Shown here piece after piece: positions 1 to 11,747 of a DNA stretch of 64,000 nucleotides. Both the position numbers and the translations under genes were made by a program. The notes below the pieces were generated by a model. The model had not been told where the DNA came from. It was given only the letters and a program-made list of their open reading frames with translations, and searched no databases. The stretch spans positions 19,372,850 to 19,436,849 of the forward strand of contig OW121742.1 in NCBI GenBank assembly GCA_933228675.1. Reading direction: 5' to 3'. Every line of letters starts with the position of its first letter. Within the stretch, counting starts at the first letter, position 1. The DNA comes from Stomorhina lunata (taxonomy: Eukaryota; Arthropoda; Insecta; Diptera; Rhiniidae).

Positions 1-115
1 CAAGAATATACATAAGTGTTATGATTGAGTACTCTATGTAAATGTATGTTTAGTAGATCTGATCAGTACATCATTGACAACATAATGCGCTCCAGTATCC
101 AATAGAAACCCTTTA

Positions 116-492
116 AACAACTAGAGGACTTACAATATGCCAATGACGTATGTCTTCTAAGCCAAAACTTTGTGTTAAAAAAATCAAAATCTGAATTCGG
201 CATTCTTCGAGCTGTTTGGAATTCTCGGTAAATACTTAATACATGGTGGCCGAATCGCATTAAAAATGAAGATCTACTAAACGCGACAAACCAAATCCCT
301 GCTTCTATAAAGGTACATAGTCAGCGAAAGTGGCGGTGGATAGACAACACAAGCAAGAACGTGGAGAAGGTAAATTTATGCGAAATTTTAAGCTATTCAT
401 TGAATGACGTATGCCTAACATCTCGCAATAGGGACCGATTTAAAAGGATGGTTGAGTCAAGGATAACAGAATGCCTGAAAATGTACTTTTAA
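116..492 (+). mobile_element. Non-LTR retrotransposon reverse transcriptase relic (3' end)
   Basis: Two readable blocks of a LINE-type reverse transcriptase C-terminus. Around 119-166 the translation gives LEDLQYANDVCLLS, a decayed form of the family's YADD active-site block (the second position is now Asn). From about 259 to 492 another frame reads RIKNEDLLNATNQ, then KWRWIDNTSKNVEKV and RDRFKRMVESRITECLK to a stop, which resembles the C-terminal tail of fly LINE polyproteins. The stretch normally between these blocks is missing and there is a frame change, so it is dead. It lies inside what should be intron 2 of Uev1A. The clade (RTE- or Jockey-like) is not resolved by eye. Confidence 0.6.
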
Positions 493-1103
493 AAATACAG
501 GGATATCACAAATTTAGTTTGGATTTGAAACCATTCCGTAGTTGTATACCGATTATTAAGTTCTAAAGATTCCGAAAAACTTTAAATGCCTTAAAATATG
601 ACAAAACACGATTTATTTAATTGAAATCAGTAACTCTTATCTTTGATTCAACAAATAATAAAGATTAAATAAAAAAAATAATAATATTGAACAAACAAAG
701 AAAAATAATCAAATTCAATTCTACTTTGAAAATAGAAAGTGGTTTTATTCTGAAAAATTTTTCTTTTTCTATAGAGCAAAATACGAAATTTATGCATTCA
801 TTGAGTTTTGTGGTATGGCTGTTAATTAAAATTTATGAACTTTTAGAAAATAGCTGAAAATCTGAATGTTAATCCTAACACTGTTTCAAATGCCATGTAA
901 CGGTATCAGGAATTGGAAGAAATGTGAATCAGGAAAACAGATATTGGTAAAGCAAAAGAAGTCGAGCAACTCTTTCAATGTGCGCCCATTAGTTTAAAAC
1001 AAAGATCAGCTTGTACGATTAAATGATTTAATACTTTTGTTTTCTCGAATTTATTATACTAAGAACAAATTAGATCTAATGTACTCAAAATACTGCTACT
1101 TAC
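493..1103. other. Uev1A intron 2, no recognisable gene
   Basis: AT-rich sequence downstream (on the minus strand) of the second Uev1A coding exon. I looked on the minus strand for the next Uev1A exon (the part beginning TPFENRMYSLKI in the family) and did not find it, so it should lie beyond the left edge. Confidence 0.5.
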
Positions 1104-4100
1104 ACGAGGAGGACCAATGATCATTCCGATCCAGAATGTAAGTGTCATGTCATCATCATTTTCAAGGCCCCATGAAATGGTGCCATCGCCCACACCTTTC
1201 TGACCTTGGTCTAATTCTTCCAACAAACGGAAATTTCTTGGAACCACTGAAATATACAAAAACAAGTTTATTTATAATTTTAAAAAATAAAATAAAAAAC
1301 AATGACGCATTGCGATTAAGTCATCAGTTTTAAAATAATAGTAATTATGCAATTTAATCAATACAGCAATTACTTCGTAATGAGCGGGTAAGTAATAAAA
1401 AATAAAAGTTTATAATCTCAGAAAATTAAAGATTTTTGTTAAAAATATGTTTTAAAATTTACAAGTTTTTTAGCAGAAAGATCACGGTTGTAAACAGATT
1501 GTGCAATGGTGTTGCCAAGTAGATTTGTACAAGTATGACTGAAACCCTAAACAAGTTATATTAAACTTTTTTCGTTACAATCGCTTACCACTTTATTTTT
1601 TATTTGTTATGGTTTCCTTATTATATAAATTTTAGATTTTTTAATGTATGTAACGTTTAGAAATATTGGTCCGAGACCTATCAAGTATACCAATAGGTGT
1701 AGAATCACCATCTTAGTCGATTTAACGATGAAATTCAATACGTCCATCTGGAGGGCTGGCTTACTGGATCCCCAGTAAATCATATAATTAGAGTTCAGAT
1801 CAATATTGGCAACAAATATCAGTATATTTCTACTATATGAAACATGTAGTACTTATGTAAACAAACATCTATGTTCCAAATTTCGTTGAAATCGGTCCAT
1901 ATTTGACCATAGCTCTCATACTACACCTTTTCTCAAAAATCGTCAATCTGAAGATTGTTATAATTTTATGATTATTTGTTATATACACAAAATTTGTATA
2001 TAAACTGCAGTAAAATTATTAAATGTCGGGAAAATCAGTCCTCATTTTACCCAATCTACTACATTAGTTTTAAAAAAATTTTTGTATCATAACAATATTC
2101 AGCAAATTGTCTTTATGCCTATTTCAATGGTCCCACTGAGCTAAATTTCATAAAGCTTTGAGAAACGTAAATCTATATTCCGGGATCAAAATTGTTTTAA
2201 GGCACCCTAAAATATTGAACGATTTTGTTTATTTTAAACAGGCTTTGCCCCTGTAGCAAAACAATTATTTCGTTTCTCATGAAAGTAACGATGCTAAGTT
2301 TTTTCATTTTCGAATTTTTAAAATATATATCTTTTTTTACACACAAAATAATTATGTTAGAAAGTCTTCAGGTCAAATCATTTTGAATACATGGAAAACT
2401 TACAAGGGCAACCTCTTCAAAAAAAGTGTAAAAAGGAATTCTATGAAAATTTTCAAATTTTCGGACGTTTTGATTGTAATTTTGCCTGTTGTTGACCAGT
2501 GTAGTTGGTCTTGCATAGGCGGTATGGATTTTAGCTATTACAAGCAATATTCTTAATGAATTTTATTCAAGTAATAAAAAATTTGTGGCAGTCCTAAGGG
2601 ATGATCATTCTTGTACCTTAAAATTACTGTATCAAATACAATTAAGTTAGTCACAAGTTTATGTTGACAGCCAGCAATAGGATCATCGGAGGGACGTCTT
2701 TCTAAGAAACTGATTTTGAGTTGATTGGTGCATCAGCACAAAACCAAATTATCATTTCCACCCACTAAATCTTTTGAAATTGCATTGATAATCCATTTTA
2801 GAAACAGGCTTTCGAAATGCCTTCTCCATAATACGATATAGGTTTTTAAAACTAAATTGATTATAACTTTCGGCAAAACAGCTGATTATTGGTTTCCCAT
2901 GAAATTCTGTTTTTCCAATAAGAATGTACTACCCTCAATTACAGACGTTTGTTAGTCACCTAATCTAGACTGCTACAACAAACGAATTATAGCCTTCATA
3001 TCGCCCCCACCAACTCCCACAAAAATTATGACTAAAAAAATTTATTCAAAACATAAAGTAGGTATATTGATTAACACCTAAAATAAAAATGAATATCAAT
3101 TTATTATCTATAGAATTCCAATTCAAGCAAATTGGAAGTGGCCTGAAAAATATAATGTATAATTTTGTACTTATTATCAGGATGACAATTGTACTTGGTC
3201 AAGCACAATTACACTATACCCTACACCATTTAAGTCATATGCAAAACAATAATAAATAATTATTGCCCAAGACACATTAATAGGATTAATTGAGAAATGA
3301 AGTTTTGGCATAAGACCAAAGATTTATGATCGTTTTAGTGATTTTTTGGAGTATTAAACTGGCCTTTGAAATTTCTTACTGTAAATAATGATCAGGTTTC
3401 ATCAAATTGCCTTCAAAACTGGGAATTATACTTTAATTAGGTTTTAGCTGCACAGTCTTACGGACAAACGGCTCCAAAAAGTTATTCCGAATATAGATAT
3501 GTATCTGACAACATAAAAGGTTAGTATCAGACCACTATTTCTTTACGTTACAAACAACAGCACAAACTTGTAAAACCCTTCCTACCTACCTATGGTGGCG
3601 TAGGGTATAAATAGGAAAGTAGGAAAATATGACTAGTCATGGCTTTATTTATACTGCTGCTTCATCAGACTCAGGCGCATATGCAGTTTTAAAGATGACA
3701 TGGAAACGCAAAAAAGAAAAAATATATTCTCTTTTTTAGCAATAAAATTTTGTTAAAATGTATTTTGCATAAAGTCATAAATGTAAATTATGGCAAATCG
3801 TATTTTTTAATTGCATTTTCTTTTAACATTTTCCATTGTTTCTTTTTCTTCTCCTTGTGGATATGATTGTACCAATTATACTGCAGTGACTATACTTTTT
3901 TAATTTTCACGTTTTTTTATTTTTTCTTGATTTTTACCAATTGCGAAAAGACACAAATTAAGATTTTATTTTTAATATAATTATGTACCATATTTTTCCA
4001 TTATTTGAGACGAGACGAGCACCTTTAAAATTTTCTGACTTTTTTATAAACTTTTGCAGAAAATTACAATTTTTTAAAATAAAATTTATTTCTTACCAAC

Positions 4101-4121
4101 ACCGGTGGATTGATTCGCCAT
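1104..4121 (-). CDS. Uev1A: Ubiquitin-conjugating enzyme variant Uev1A (5' part)
   Basis: Partial gene on the minus strand; coding exons 4121-4097 and 1246-1104. Exon 1 is only 25 nt: it encodes MANQSTGV plus one base and ends in a GTAAG donor. Exon 2 has a TTTCAG acceptor and encodes [20 protein letters not shown], then the [23 protein letters not shown] block, and ends in a GTAAGT donor; phases match (1, then 0). This is the highly conserved N-terminal third of UBE2V/Mms2-type proteins, E2-fold partners without a catalytic cysteine that pair with Ubc13 (bendless) to build K63-linked ubiquitin chains in DNA damage tolerance and immune signalling. The remaining exons are off the left edge. 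Intron 1 is about 2.85 kb. A processed pseudogene is excluded by the intact splice sites and small first exon. Confidence 0.88.
1247..4096 (-). other. Uev1A intron 1, repeat-bearing
   Basis: 2.85 kb intron. It holds a copy of a dispersed repeat (about 1660-2170, listed separately). The rest is AT-rich with no gene I can support. A GTGTTGCCA motif lies at 1509-1517. Confidence 0.6.
1660..2170 (+). repeat. Dispersed repeat, family A, copy 1
   Basis: Contains the phrases ggtccgagacctatcaagta, GTCGATTTAACGATG, GTCCATCTGGAGGGCTGGC and ATCGGTCCATATTTGACCAT in that order. The same phrases recur at 45,594-47,080, 36,290-36,430 with 37,060-37,330, and 54,046-54,120. The order is conserved while the sequence has drifted, so these are old copies of one interspersed element. 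No coding capacity seen; class unknown. Confidence 0.65.
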
Positions 4122-6661
4122 TTTTCACTCTTCACAGCAATCTACAACACACATTCACAAGTTGACTTCAAATTATGTTCTCTCTTTTTGTTATTCTCTT
4201 TTGAATTATTCGTGCAAAATACTAAGCTCATATAACGTTCTCTTTTACACCCGTTAGTTTTACTTATAGGGCGTTTTTTGTTGCTAATTCTTTTGTTTCT
4301 TTCACCTTTTATATTATTTTTCCGGTCTTCTTCTTGTTATTTCTATTCCCTTTTTTGTAGCTGTTCGATTTTTCTATGAACAAAATAATTTATATGTTTA
4401 ACACCCTATTGTTTAATTTCTTACAATTTGAGAATATCCTCTAGGAATTTCTGAGTTTTACTTAAATAAATTTATGGTAACTTAAATCTCTGTTTTCTTT
4501 ACTACAAAAATGCTAACAGTTTCTTTTACCAATTCGAAATTTCGCGAATTAGGTTGTCTGTCCAAGTCTCACTTATTAGATGGCTTCAGATCTACTTTCA
4601 ATACAAGAACAATAAACCAATTTGTGTTTGTTTAGTGTATTTTATTTGTCAAAGTGAATACCCCAAAAGTATCAGCTGATACAGAAAAATAATATATTCT
4701 TTAAGGTCTATCTATCCCACAAGGTAGCTAGTCAGTGTTGCCATATTTTTTTTTGCAAAAACTAAGAATTCCAAAAAAATAGGTATGTTTTTCATATTTA
4801 AAATCTGCATCTTCAAAATAAAATTTAAGAAAATGTAAAAAATATATATTATTATATACATAATTAACAAATTATAGAACTAAAAAAAAACTTTTTCTTG
4901 GGTAAAAACCTGGGGGGTTACCGCGTAACTCGATTCGAAAGAAATTATTTTCGAAGCACAATGCTTTAAGCATACAAATTCGAACAGCTTTATTTTCGAA
5001 TCGAGTTACGCGGTAACCCCCCAGTTTTTCACTTTATAAATCTGCAAAAAACAGATAAATCTGCACACTTGGCAACGCTTTCTACAGTAGAAATTTGACA
5101 GTTGTATTTAAATTTCATAAAGTTTTAAAAGCTTTGTAAAAAAATAACTTTAAAAATTGCATTGTTAATAACCATTTTTTAAGTTAGCTCTAGTCTTCGA
5201 TATATAGCGTTATTTAAAAATGCGCGATAAACATTCTCGTAACTAGAAAACTGGTTATTTTTTTTTGAACTAAGTAAAAAAAACCGAAATTCGGCAACAA
5301 AATTATCTTTCAGAAACAATTTTTTAATCCGAGCTGTATTTTATTTAAAAATCGCAAAAATAATCACAAAAAAATAAAAAAAATGTTTGCTAACCAAAAA
5401 ATTTATTCCCGAAACAACTGCTCGGATTAAAAATATAATAATCAGCTGTGAATTAAAAAAAAAATATTTTCTTAAAAAAATATATCTAGAGTCTGATCTA
5501 TAAAATTGGTCTAGATTCTTGACCAATTTTCTAGAAAAAATTTGAAAAATTCAATAGAAAATATTTTATAACGAAAAAAATATTATATTCAAACAAATGT
5601 AATTAAGAAATATTTTTCTAACAGAATCTTTACTTCGAAAAATTTTATATTAAAAATATTTTCCAAGAAAATCTTTAATCTTTAAAAAAAATTATCACAA
5701 AAAACTGCGTATCAAAAATTTTATATAAAAATTTTGCATAAAAAATTTTCAATATAAAATTGTACTTAAAAAATTTCCTACAAAAAAAAAATACATAAAA
5801 AATTTGTAATATAAAAAAATTGTATTTAATATTTCGTAGAAAAATTTTACACTAAAATTTTTTTTTCAGAAAAATTTTACACAAAATATTTTTTTTTTAA
5901 TTTTTTTTTAGAAAAGTTTTACACAAAATATTTTTTTTTTTAATTTTGCATAAAAAATTCTTTAGAAAAATTTTACATAAAATTATTCGCACTTGATCCC
6001 TACCTATTACATTTATTTATTTATGTAATAGACAATTTATTGATAAAAAAGCCAAAAAATTTTTGTGGGGACAACCTCGACTAGTCTCATCAGGAAAATG
6101 TTTGTGTTTACTTTTGTTCAGTCGATAATCTGAGTTTTTACCTCTGATTTACTAACATAATTCGTAATGATTGTGTTTGTAAAATAGGTAATAATGCGAC
6201 ATTTTCGATCTGTCTAAAAGTAGGGATACTCCTACTAAAGAAGATGGCTCAATCAACCACTGGTTGCACCCACAAACATTTTTTATATAAATAAATGCAA
6301 TATATTGGATCAACTGCGAATAATTTGTTTTAATAATATTTACATTAAGACAACCTTGTGATTTTCTGATAAAATTTTTACCACGAAAAATTTTCTGTAA
6401 AAAATTGTTATGCCGAAAAATTTCTATACATATTTCCGTTTCCAAGGCATTTTAATGTTCCAAAGTTTTTTAATTTAACTAAAAAAATTTTAACTGTTTG
6501 TAACCCATAATAACTACAATGATAAAAAATACTTCTCCTTGGTAACTTTATTTTAAGAAAAAATAAATAGGTTCATTCTCTAAACAGACTGACTTGAATA
6601 CACAAATCGATCTTCGAAAATTTTTGTATAAAATTCAAAAACTTTTATATATTTTTCTAAA
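4122..6661. other. Divergent intergenic region Uev1A / Tektin-2
   Basis: Holds the presumed 5' region of Uev1A (pyrimidine-rich up to about 4,400), a GTGTTGCCA motif at 4735-4743 and its reverse form at 5070-5078, a foldback element at 4904-5030 (separate entry), and an A/T block at 5550-5990 built of AAAATTTTACA-like units. No gene found; the 97-codon open frame at 6152-6445 (minus) has no recognisable protein. Confidence 0.5.
4904..5030. mobile_element. Short foldback / MITE-like element with 31-bp perfect inverted ends
   Basis: Positions 4910-4940 and 4994-5024 are perfect 31-bp inverted repeats (outer end CTGGGGGGTTACCGCG, inner end ATTCGAAA), separated by 53 bp. The pairing extends outward imperfectly through AAAAAC / GTTTTT. 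The arm is far more GC-rich than its surroundings. The spacer contains further TTCGAA units. No transposase and no clear target duplication. Confidence 0.65.
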
Positions 6662-8693
6662 ATGGCTTACAAATCTTTGCTTGTGTTGGAAAAGCCTTTG
6701 CAACATTTAGCATTATCCGACTGGAATAGTCGTGTAAGTACGTTAAGGAATATCGCCGATGCTAGACGTGATGATGCCTTTCAGATACGCCACAGTTCCA
6801 GAACTTTAAGAAATGAGACTCGTATAGAAGGTGATTGGACTAATTATGAAACTAATGAAGCACTGGATAGTAGAATTTCCGAACTCAATCGTTGGCGTGA
6901 GGTAATTTCGAAAATGCTGGAACGTATTGAACATGAAATGAAATTGCTAAATGAAGAAAAAGAAAGCACTGAACGGGAATTGGAAGCACTGCAAACACCA
7001 CTGTCGGTTATAGGCGAATGCCTAACTATGCGTGATTGTCGTTTGGGATCCGAAATAACTTATGACGATGCTGATACTGAGATAAAAAATGAATTAACGG
7101 TGGCCGAGAACAATCAACGTTTGTTAGCCGATCAGTGTCAAAAGGCCTGGGAAAAATTGTGTCGCCTGGAGGAGGTCAAGTTTAAACTGACTTTGGAAGT
7201 AGACAATAAGAACGAAGCTGAAGAAATTGATATAGCTCAATCATCTCTTGATAAATTTGCGGCCAATATCAGCTTTAAAACTGATGCCACTAGGAGTCCG
7301 AAAAAGTTCTGTCTAAATTTTACTGAATTTTATTAAAAATGTTAAATTATCCATCCCTTTTTTGTTCAAGTTCCTGTTCATACGAGTCATGGCTGGATCA
7401 TACAAGGAATATAAAACAATTGGCTGAAAACGAGTTGGCCGATACATATGCTATTAGGGAGGCTCTATTCGTTTGTCGAGAGAAGGCTCGCAATATGCTG
7501 GTATCTCAGCAGGAAAGAACAGAACATACTATTCGCAAGCGTATATTTGAGACTCAGAAGGCTCGGAATGAATTGGAGTGGCAACAATTGAAGGTAGGTA
7601 AGGTAGAAAGTCGGTGCACTTATAAACCGATCGGTTCATTGCGATCAAAATTGAGGGAAAGAAAGAAGGATATCAAAGATGGGTTTATTTAAGTCTGTTT
7701 GGATCGAGCAATGTCTTGCAACATTATCGGCATTTACGTCGCCTTCGACGTCACAATGACTAGAAACAAAACATAATATAAGATAATGCTTACTTACATT
7801 TCGTAACTAGCTTGACACTGCACTCTTCCGCAAGTCTTTATGACCTCCTGAAGTTTTCTCAAGCCTATACACACCCGAACCAATATCCATCTGTGACGAT
7901 AGAAAAATATTTTGATCAAAAATAATTTCTATGAAAATTTTTATTTTAAATTCTTTTAAGAACTTTTTGCCTTGAATATATGTGGCTTGATGCTAAAAGG
8001 ACCAATGCCAATTTTCTGCTGTTTTGAGTCATTTCATTAGATTCCCTTTTTTACCCCCTTTTATTTGGCTCCAACAGCTAATCTCTAACTTAACTCAAAA
8101 CAGATTTATAAGGATTTTTCTGGGCAATGTTTAGCACCAAGCCACAGATATATTGCCGGAGAAATATTGACTTCTATTTAAATATATATATTCCCTCAAA
8201 AATACTCTATTTGGTTTATAGTCGGTATTGAATATAGGCTCTCGATATATACTTTTATAATTTTCTGCAGATGAAAGAAGAAATGGAAAAGGCTATATGT
8301 GAAATTAGAACTCTGGAACAGGCGTTACGCGACAAAACAGACGGTTTGAAATTGGCCGAAACACGTTTAGAGAATCGTGCTCAACGTTCTGGTATGGAAT
8401 TGTGCTTAGATGAAGTTCATGACCAGCTCTGCTTTGAAGTGCAAAAGATACGTGATATACGTCGTCGTTTGGCAAATAAAATTGAAGAAGCCAAAACAAA
8501 TTACGGTCTATTGGAAGATCATGCCCAAAAGATAGATGTTGACTTGGAGAATAAACAACACTCATTAATGACGGATATAAGAGCCTTAGATTTGCGTCAG
8601 CGTTTAAAGAGTGGTGAAAGAACTTCGCCATCTGCACAAACTGATCGAAATATTGTTTTAACCAAAATGGAAAAGGAAATACCCAAAAATTAA
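6662..8693 (+). CDS. Tektin-2-like axonemal protein
   Basis: Three exons: 6662-7305, 7371-7593, 8271-8693; the joined frame gives 429 aa, the usual tektin length. Tektins are coiled-coil filaments inside axonemal doublet microtubules, so expression in sperm and chordotonal cilia is expected. The N-terminal half (FQIRHSSRTLRNETRIEGDW about residues 40-60, then an ISELNRWRE block and ECLTMRDCRLG) follows tektin-2 (tektin B1) rather than tektin-1 or -4. Near residue 330 lies RSGMELCLD, the degenerate counterpart of the tektin signature RPNVELCRD; the Pro-Asn and the second Arg are replaced. The short intron 7306-7370 is supported by frame (AA+T gives Asn) and a CAAG acceptor; intron 2 has GTAGGT and TTCTGCAG sites. 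It converges on Prmt7, stops 177 bp apart. Confidence 0.87.
7594..8270 (+). other. Tektin-2 intron 2
   Basis: 677-bp AT-rich intron with no gene or strong repeat. A small ACGTCG/CGACGT inverted pair occurs near 7736-7751. Confidence 0.6.
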
Positions 8694-8870
8694 ATGTATT
8701 ACTATTGTATTTGAAAAAAAACTTCTTTACTTTATAATTATACTCTTTTTTTTCCTGAGAAATGTTTGTTTTTACTTTTAAGCAGCATGGACTTTAGGTG
8801 CAAATTCTTGCAATCTATTTAAATCAAATTATCAATAAGACTGCCAGAATCTGCCTCTTATCTATTACAT

Positions 8871-11442
8871 TTATGCCTTAACCGTAAAGTTAAAGTCTAG
8901 TTGCCCCAATTTTGGCTTGAAATCTAAATTCCATTCAACTTTACTTTTTCCACTTTCTACAGATTGAGCTTTGCTTATTAAGTGCACACCTTGGCGCACA
9001 AACATATCCCATTTTATAAAGTTACCCACTTCAATGGGTTCCAAGGGACCTGAGCAAACAATTGATTTATTAGATCCTGTATTGTCTAGCATCCAATCGA
9101 CCCATAACGCTATGCCATTACAACTTGCCGAACTGGAATATAAAATAATCAGTTAGATGAGTATTTATATTATATTTAACTTAAAACTTACAAATCGATA
9201 GGTATCTCTCCATGTTGTAATTGTTCCAGATTAAAATTTTTAAATTCTATTTGTAGCAACTGTTGAGGTAAAGCCAAAGCTCGGCAGGGATATTCCCATA
9301 ATGGCTGGGCTTCAACTTTTGTTTGAGCTATTAATGTAGAACTCTGTAATTTTAGAAAATTGCATTTAATAATTAAGCACAAAAATATAAGGAGTATTCC
9401 GAATAAAATTGGAATTCCTTAATTCCTTTTTTTACAAGAGCATTGGGATGAAATTAGAAATGGCATTATTGGAATTTTGTAAGAACTCTGTGCTTATAGT
9501 ATAAGCACAGAGTTCTTACATAAAGAGTACTCTGTTATATAAATTTCACAAATACTTTGACTTCTTATGCGATAATTGCAAATCGTTTGCTGCGCAAGAA
9601 TATTTTCAGGCTATTTTTTCTGTTTTTTTTCCGAGAGTCTCCCTGGACAATAGTATCGGACTTATATATTAAATCTAACGTTATCAAAAAAATATTATGT
9701 TTCATTACGGACAAATGTTGCATGAAATAGTAAATGCATATTTTATTCGGAATACTCTTAATGATACTTACTTCAATCATTTTGTCGAAATGTTTTAAAT
9801 TAAAACCTTCACATTCCCTTAGAGGAGTGCGAATCTTATGTAGATCCAAAAATTCAACCGGTACACAATATATACGCGCTCCATATGGTGATATTTCTAC
9901 GGTATCATTAAGTCTGCCTATGATTTTCATTAGCAAAGTACCAAAGTAAAAATTATCCCAGGGTAAAATGGATGTCAGAAAGTAAGGCTCGGCAAAAATG
10001 TGTGTAACAGCTTTTAATTCTGTATCTCCTAGATTTTCTAACTTATCTAGAAATTCAACATTCGTAAGCTTATTAAATTTCACTATCGAATCCATAAAAT
10101 GCCTAGAATATCGATGGGGTTCATGACACCTAACTATGGACGCTTTCAAGGCAGCACAGGATAAACCCAAAAGACAACCATCACCTAATACTAAAATCTG
10201 AGAATTAGGTTTTATATGATCCTCTAAGAATTTTAAATAACGCTTATTCCTTTGACTTTGATTCATTTGACCAATACGCGATCGCCCATAAGTCATGTGA
10301 AGATAACAGGTACAACTGTGACGAGAAACAGAGTTTTTTAAATTTTCCTCATTTTTAGGAAATGCATCAAACCATAAAGAGTATTCATCATGATTACAAT
10401 TCAATATGAATTCTTCACCACTTTTGGTAATATTAAAGGGTTTGGGTACATAATATATAGCTTGCATCCAGTGGTCGCGCCAAGGTATAGTATTAGCTAA
10501 GGGTTTAGTGGTATAGTTTTCTGCTGTCAATTTCTTAAAATCAGGATGAGCCCAAAATGGTGCACAACTTAGTATTATTTCCTCTTCTATATCCATACTA
10601 ATATCCCACCAATAAAAAATCAAATCGGTTGAACCTACACCTATCGATTTTACAAGGTGATTCCTTTGCCGATTCAGCTCTCTAGATTCTTTCCGATTAA
10701 AATCAAATTCAAATATTTTGAAGGGATCTGTAATTGGACGAAATTGTTCTAGTGGTAGTTGGGAGAGTTGTACATCATGCAAGTTAGCTTCTCCTTGACA
10801 ATTTGTTATTTCCAGTGGTGGTTTTAAAAGAATATCGCCATCTAAATTTGCTAGAATTTTTAGTGAATTCCATTGAGCCGCCAGAGGACTTTGTACAACT
10901 TGGGCGTAACAATTGGCTTTAGATGGTATACAAATAACATCTTCCGTCAACAAGTGATTATGAGCATGATTGTATATTCCAATGGCACCTTCTCCTATTA
11001 GTTCGGTATCCAGAACTTCTGTTACTAAAACATTGGCTTTTCTTGACATATCTCTACCAACGACAATATCGGTGGACCTTTTCTTTATTAACGTAATTTT
11101 ATCTCCTACCTTATTAGCCTCCAAAATAATTTCAGCACAATTTGCCATAGGCAAAAATGCTTCACATGCGGTCACTGAATCAGCTCCACATGCCACTGCC
11201 ATCATTGACAATATCCCAGTTCCAGTACCAATATCCAGAACATGAGCTTCTTTACCTTGTTTGTGAAGTTGATCAATTGTTTTTCGCAAGGCCATATAGT
11301 ATTTCTGATTTCTTTCCTTATCATGAAGCATATCACCAAAACCGGCATTAGCGACTTCCAAATGGTAGTCATACGAATCATCTTTTGATGCCCATTCATT
11401 TTGACCCGTCATTGGATTGAGCACCTGTGTAAATACAGCCAT
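8871..11442 (-). CDS. Art7: Protein arginine N-methyltransferase 7
   Basis: Minus-strand exons 11442-9772, 9343-9192, 9132-8871; 694 aa, as in Drosophila Art7. PRMT7 makes only monomethylarginine on histones, Sm proteins and other targets using S-adenosylmethionine. The protein shows the tandem methyltransferase layout: the first domain has motif I VLDIGTGTGIL (residues 68-78), the double-E loop EVLDTELIGEG with E142 and E147, and WRDHWMQAIYY as the THW-type segment; the second, degenerate domain has VLVLGDGC-like sequence (ILVLGDGCLLGLS). I start at 11442 (MAVFTQVLNPMTGQNEW), matching family N-termini; a 19-codon in-frame extension up to 11499 (MIVKFAIFC...) exists, but a TTTTTACAG acceptor-like site lies between the two ATGs, suggesting a 5' UTR intron. 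Splice phases 0 and 2 fit exactly. Divergent from IntS10, ATGs 306 bp apart. Confidence 0.95.
9344..9771 (-). other. Prmt7 intron 1 with a perfect hairpin
   Basis: 428-bp intron (GTAAGT...TTACAG on the minus strand). It contains a perfect 43-nt palindrome at 9478-9520: 21-bp arms (9478-9498 and 9500-9520) around one unpaired base. Flanking sequence also carries short copies of GGAGTATTCCGAATAAA in both orientations (9391-9407 and near 9740-9757). Confidence 0.75.
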
Positions 11443-11747
11443 TTGCCTTCTTACTGTAAAAAGCCTTGAAGTACAAAAAATTGCAAACTTAACAATCATA
11501 AAATATGATTTCTTTTATTAAATATCGCGTTTTTGTGAATTCAAAACAAGCGATTCACAATAGTAATAGAGAGCTACCATATCTATAAATTATTCCAGTT
11601 TAACATTTATCAAGCCGGCACCACCTGTTCTACATATGACGTCTAAATTGAATGAACGTACAAGCTTGTAAATATTTAATTATTTTGTTTTATTTTTATT
11701 TAATTTTAATAAAAAAAAGTCTTTCAGTGAATGTAATTTAAAAAATC
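11443..11747. promoter_or_regulatory. Shared 5' region of Prmt7 and IntS10
   Basis: Only 305 bp separates the two start codons, so transcription start sites of both genes must lie here, unless the Prmt7 5' UTR is spliced from further away. No TATA box or classical element stands out; the boundary of each 5' UTR is not visible from sequence alone. Confidence 0.55.

Noticed and set aside
1104..1246. Uev1A exon as a processed pseudogene
   Set aside because: It has intact acceptor and donor, and a matching 25-nt first exon with correct phase lies upstream at 4097-4121.
6152..6445. 97-codon open frame upstream of Tektin-2
   Set aside because: Low-complexity, Asn/Ile/Lys-rich translation of AT-rich DNA with no similarity I can name.
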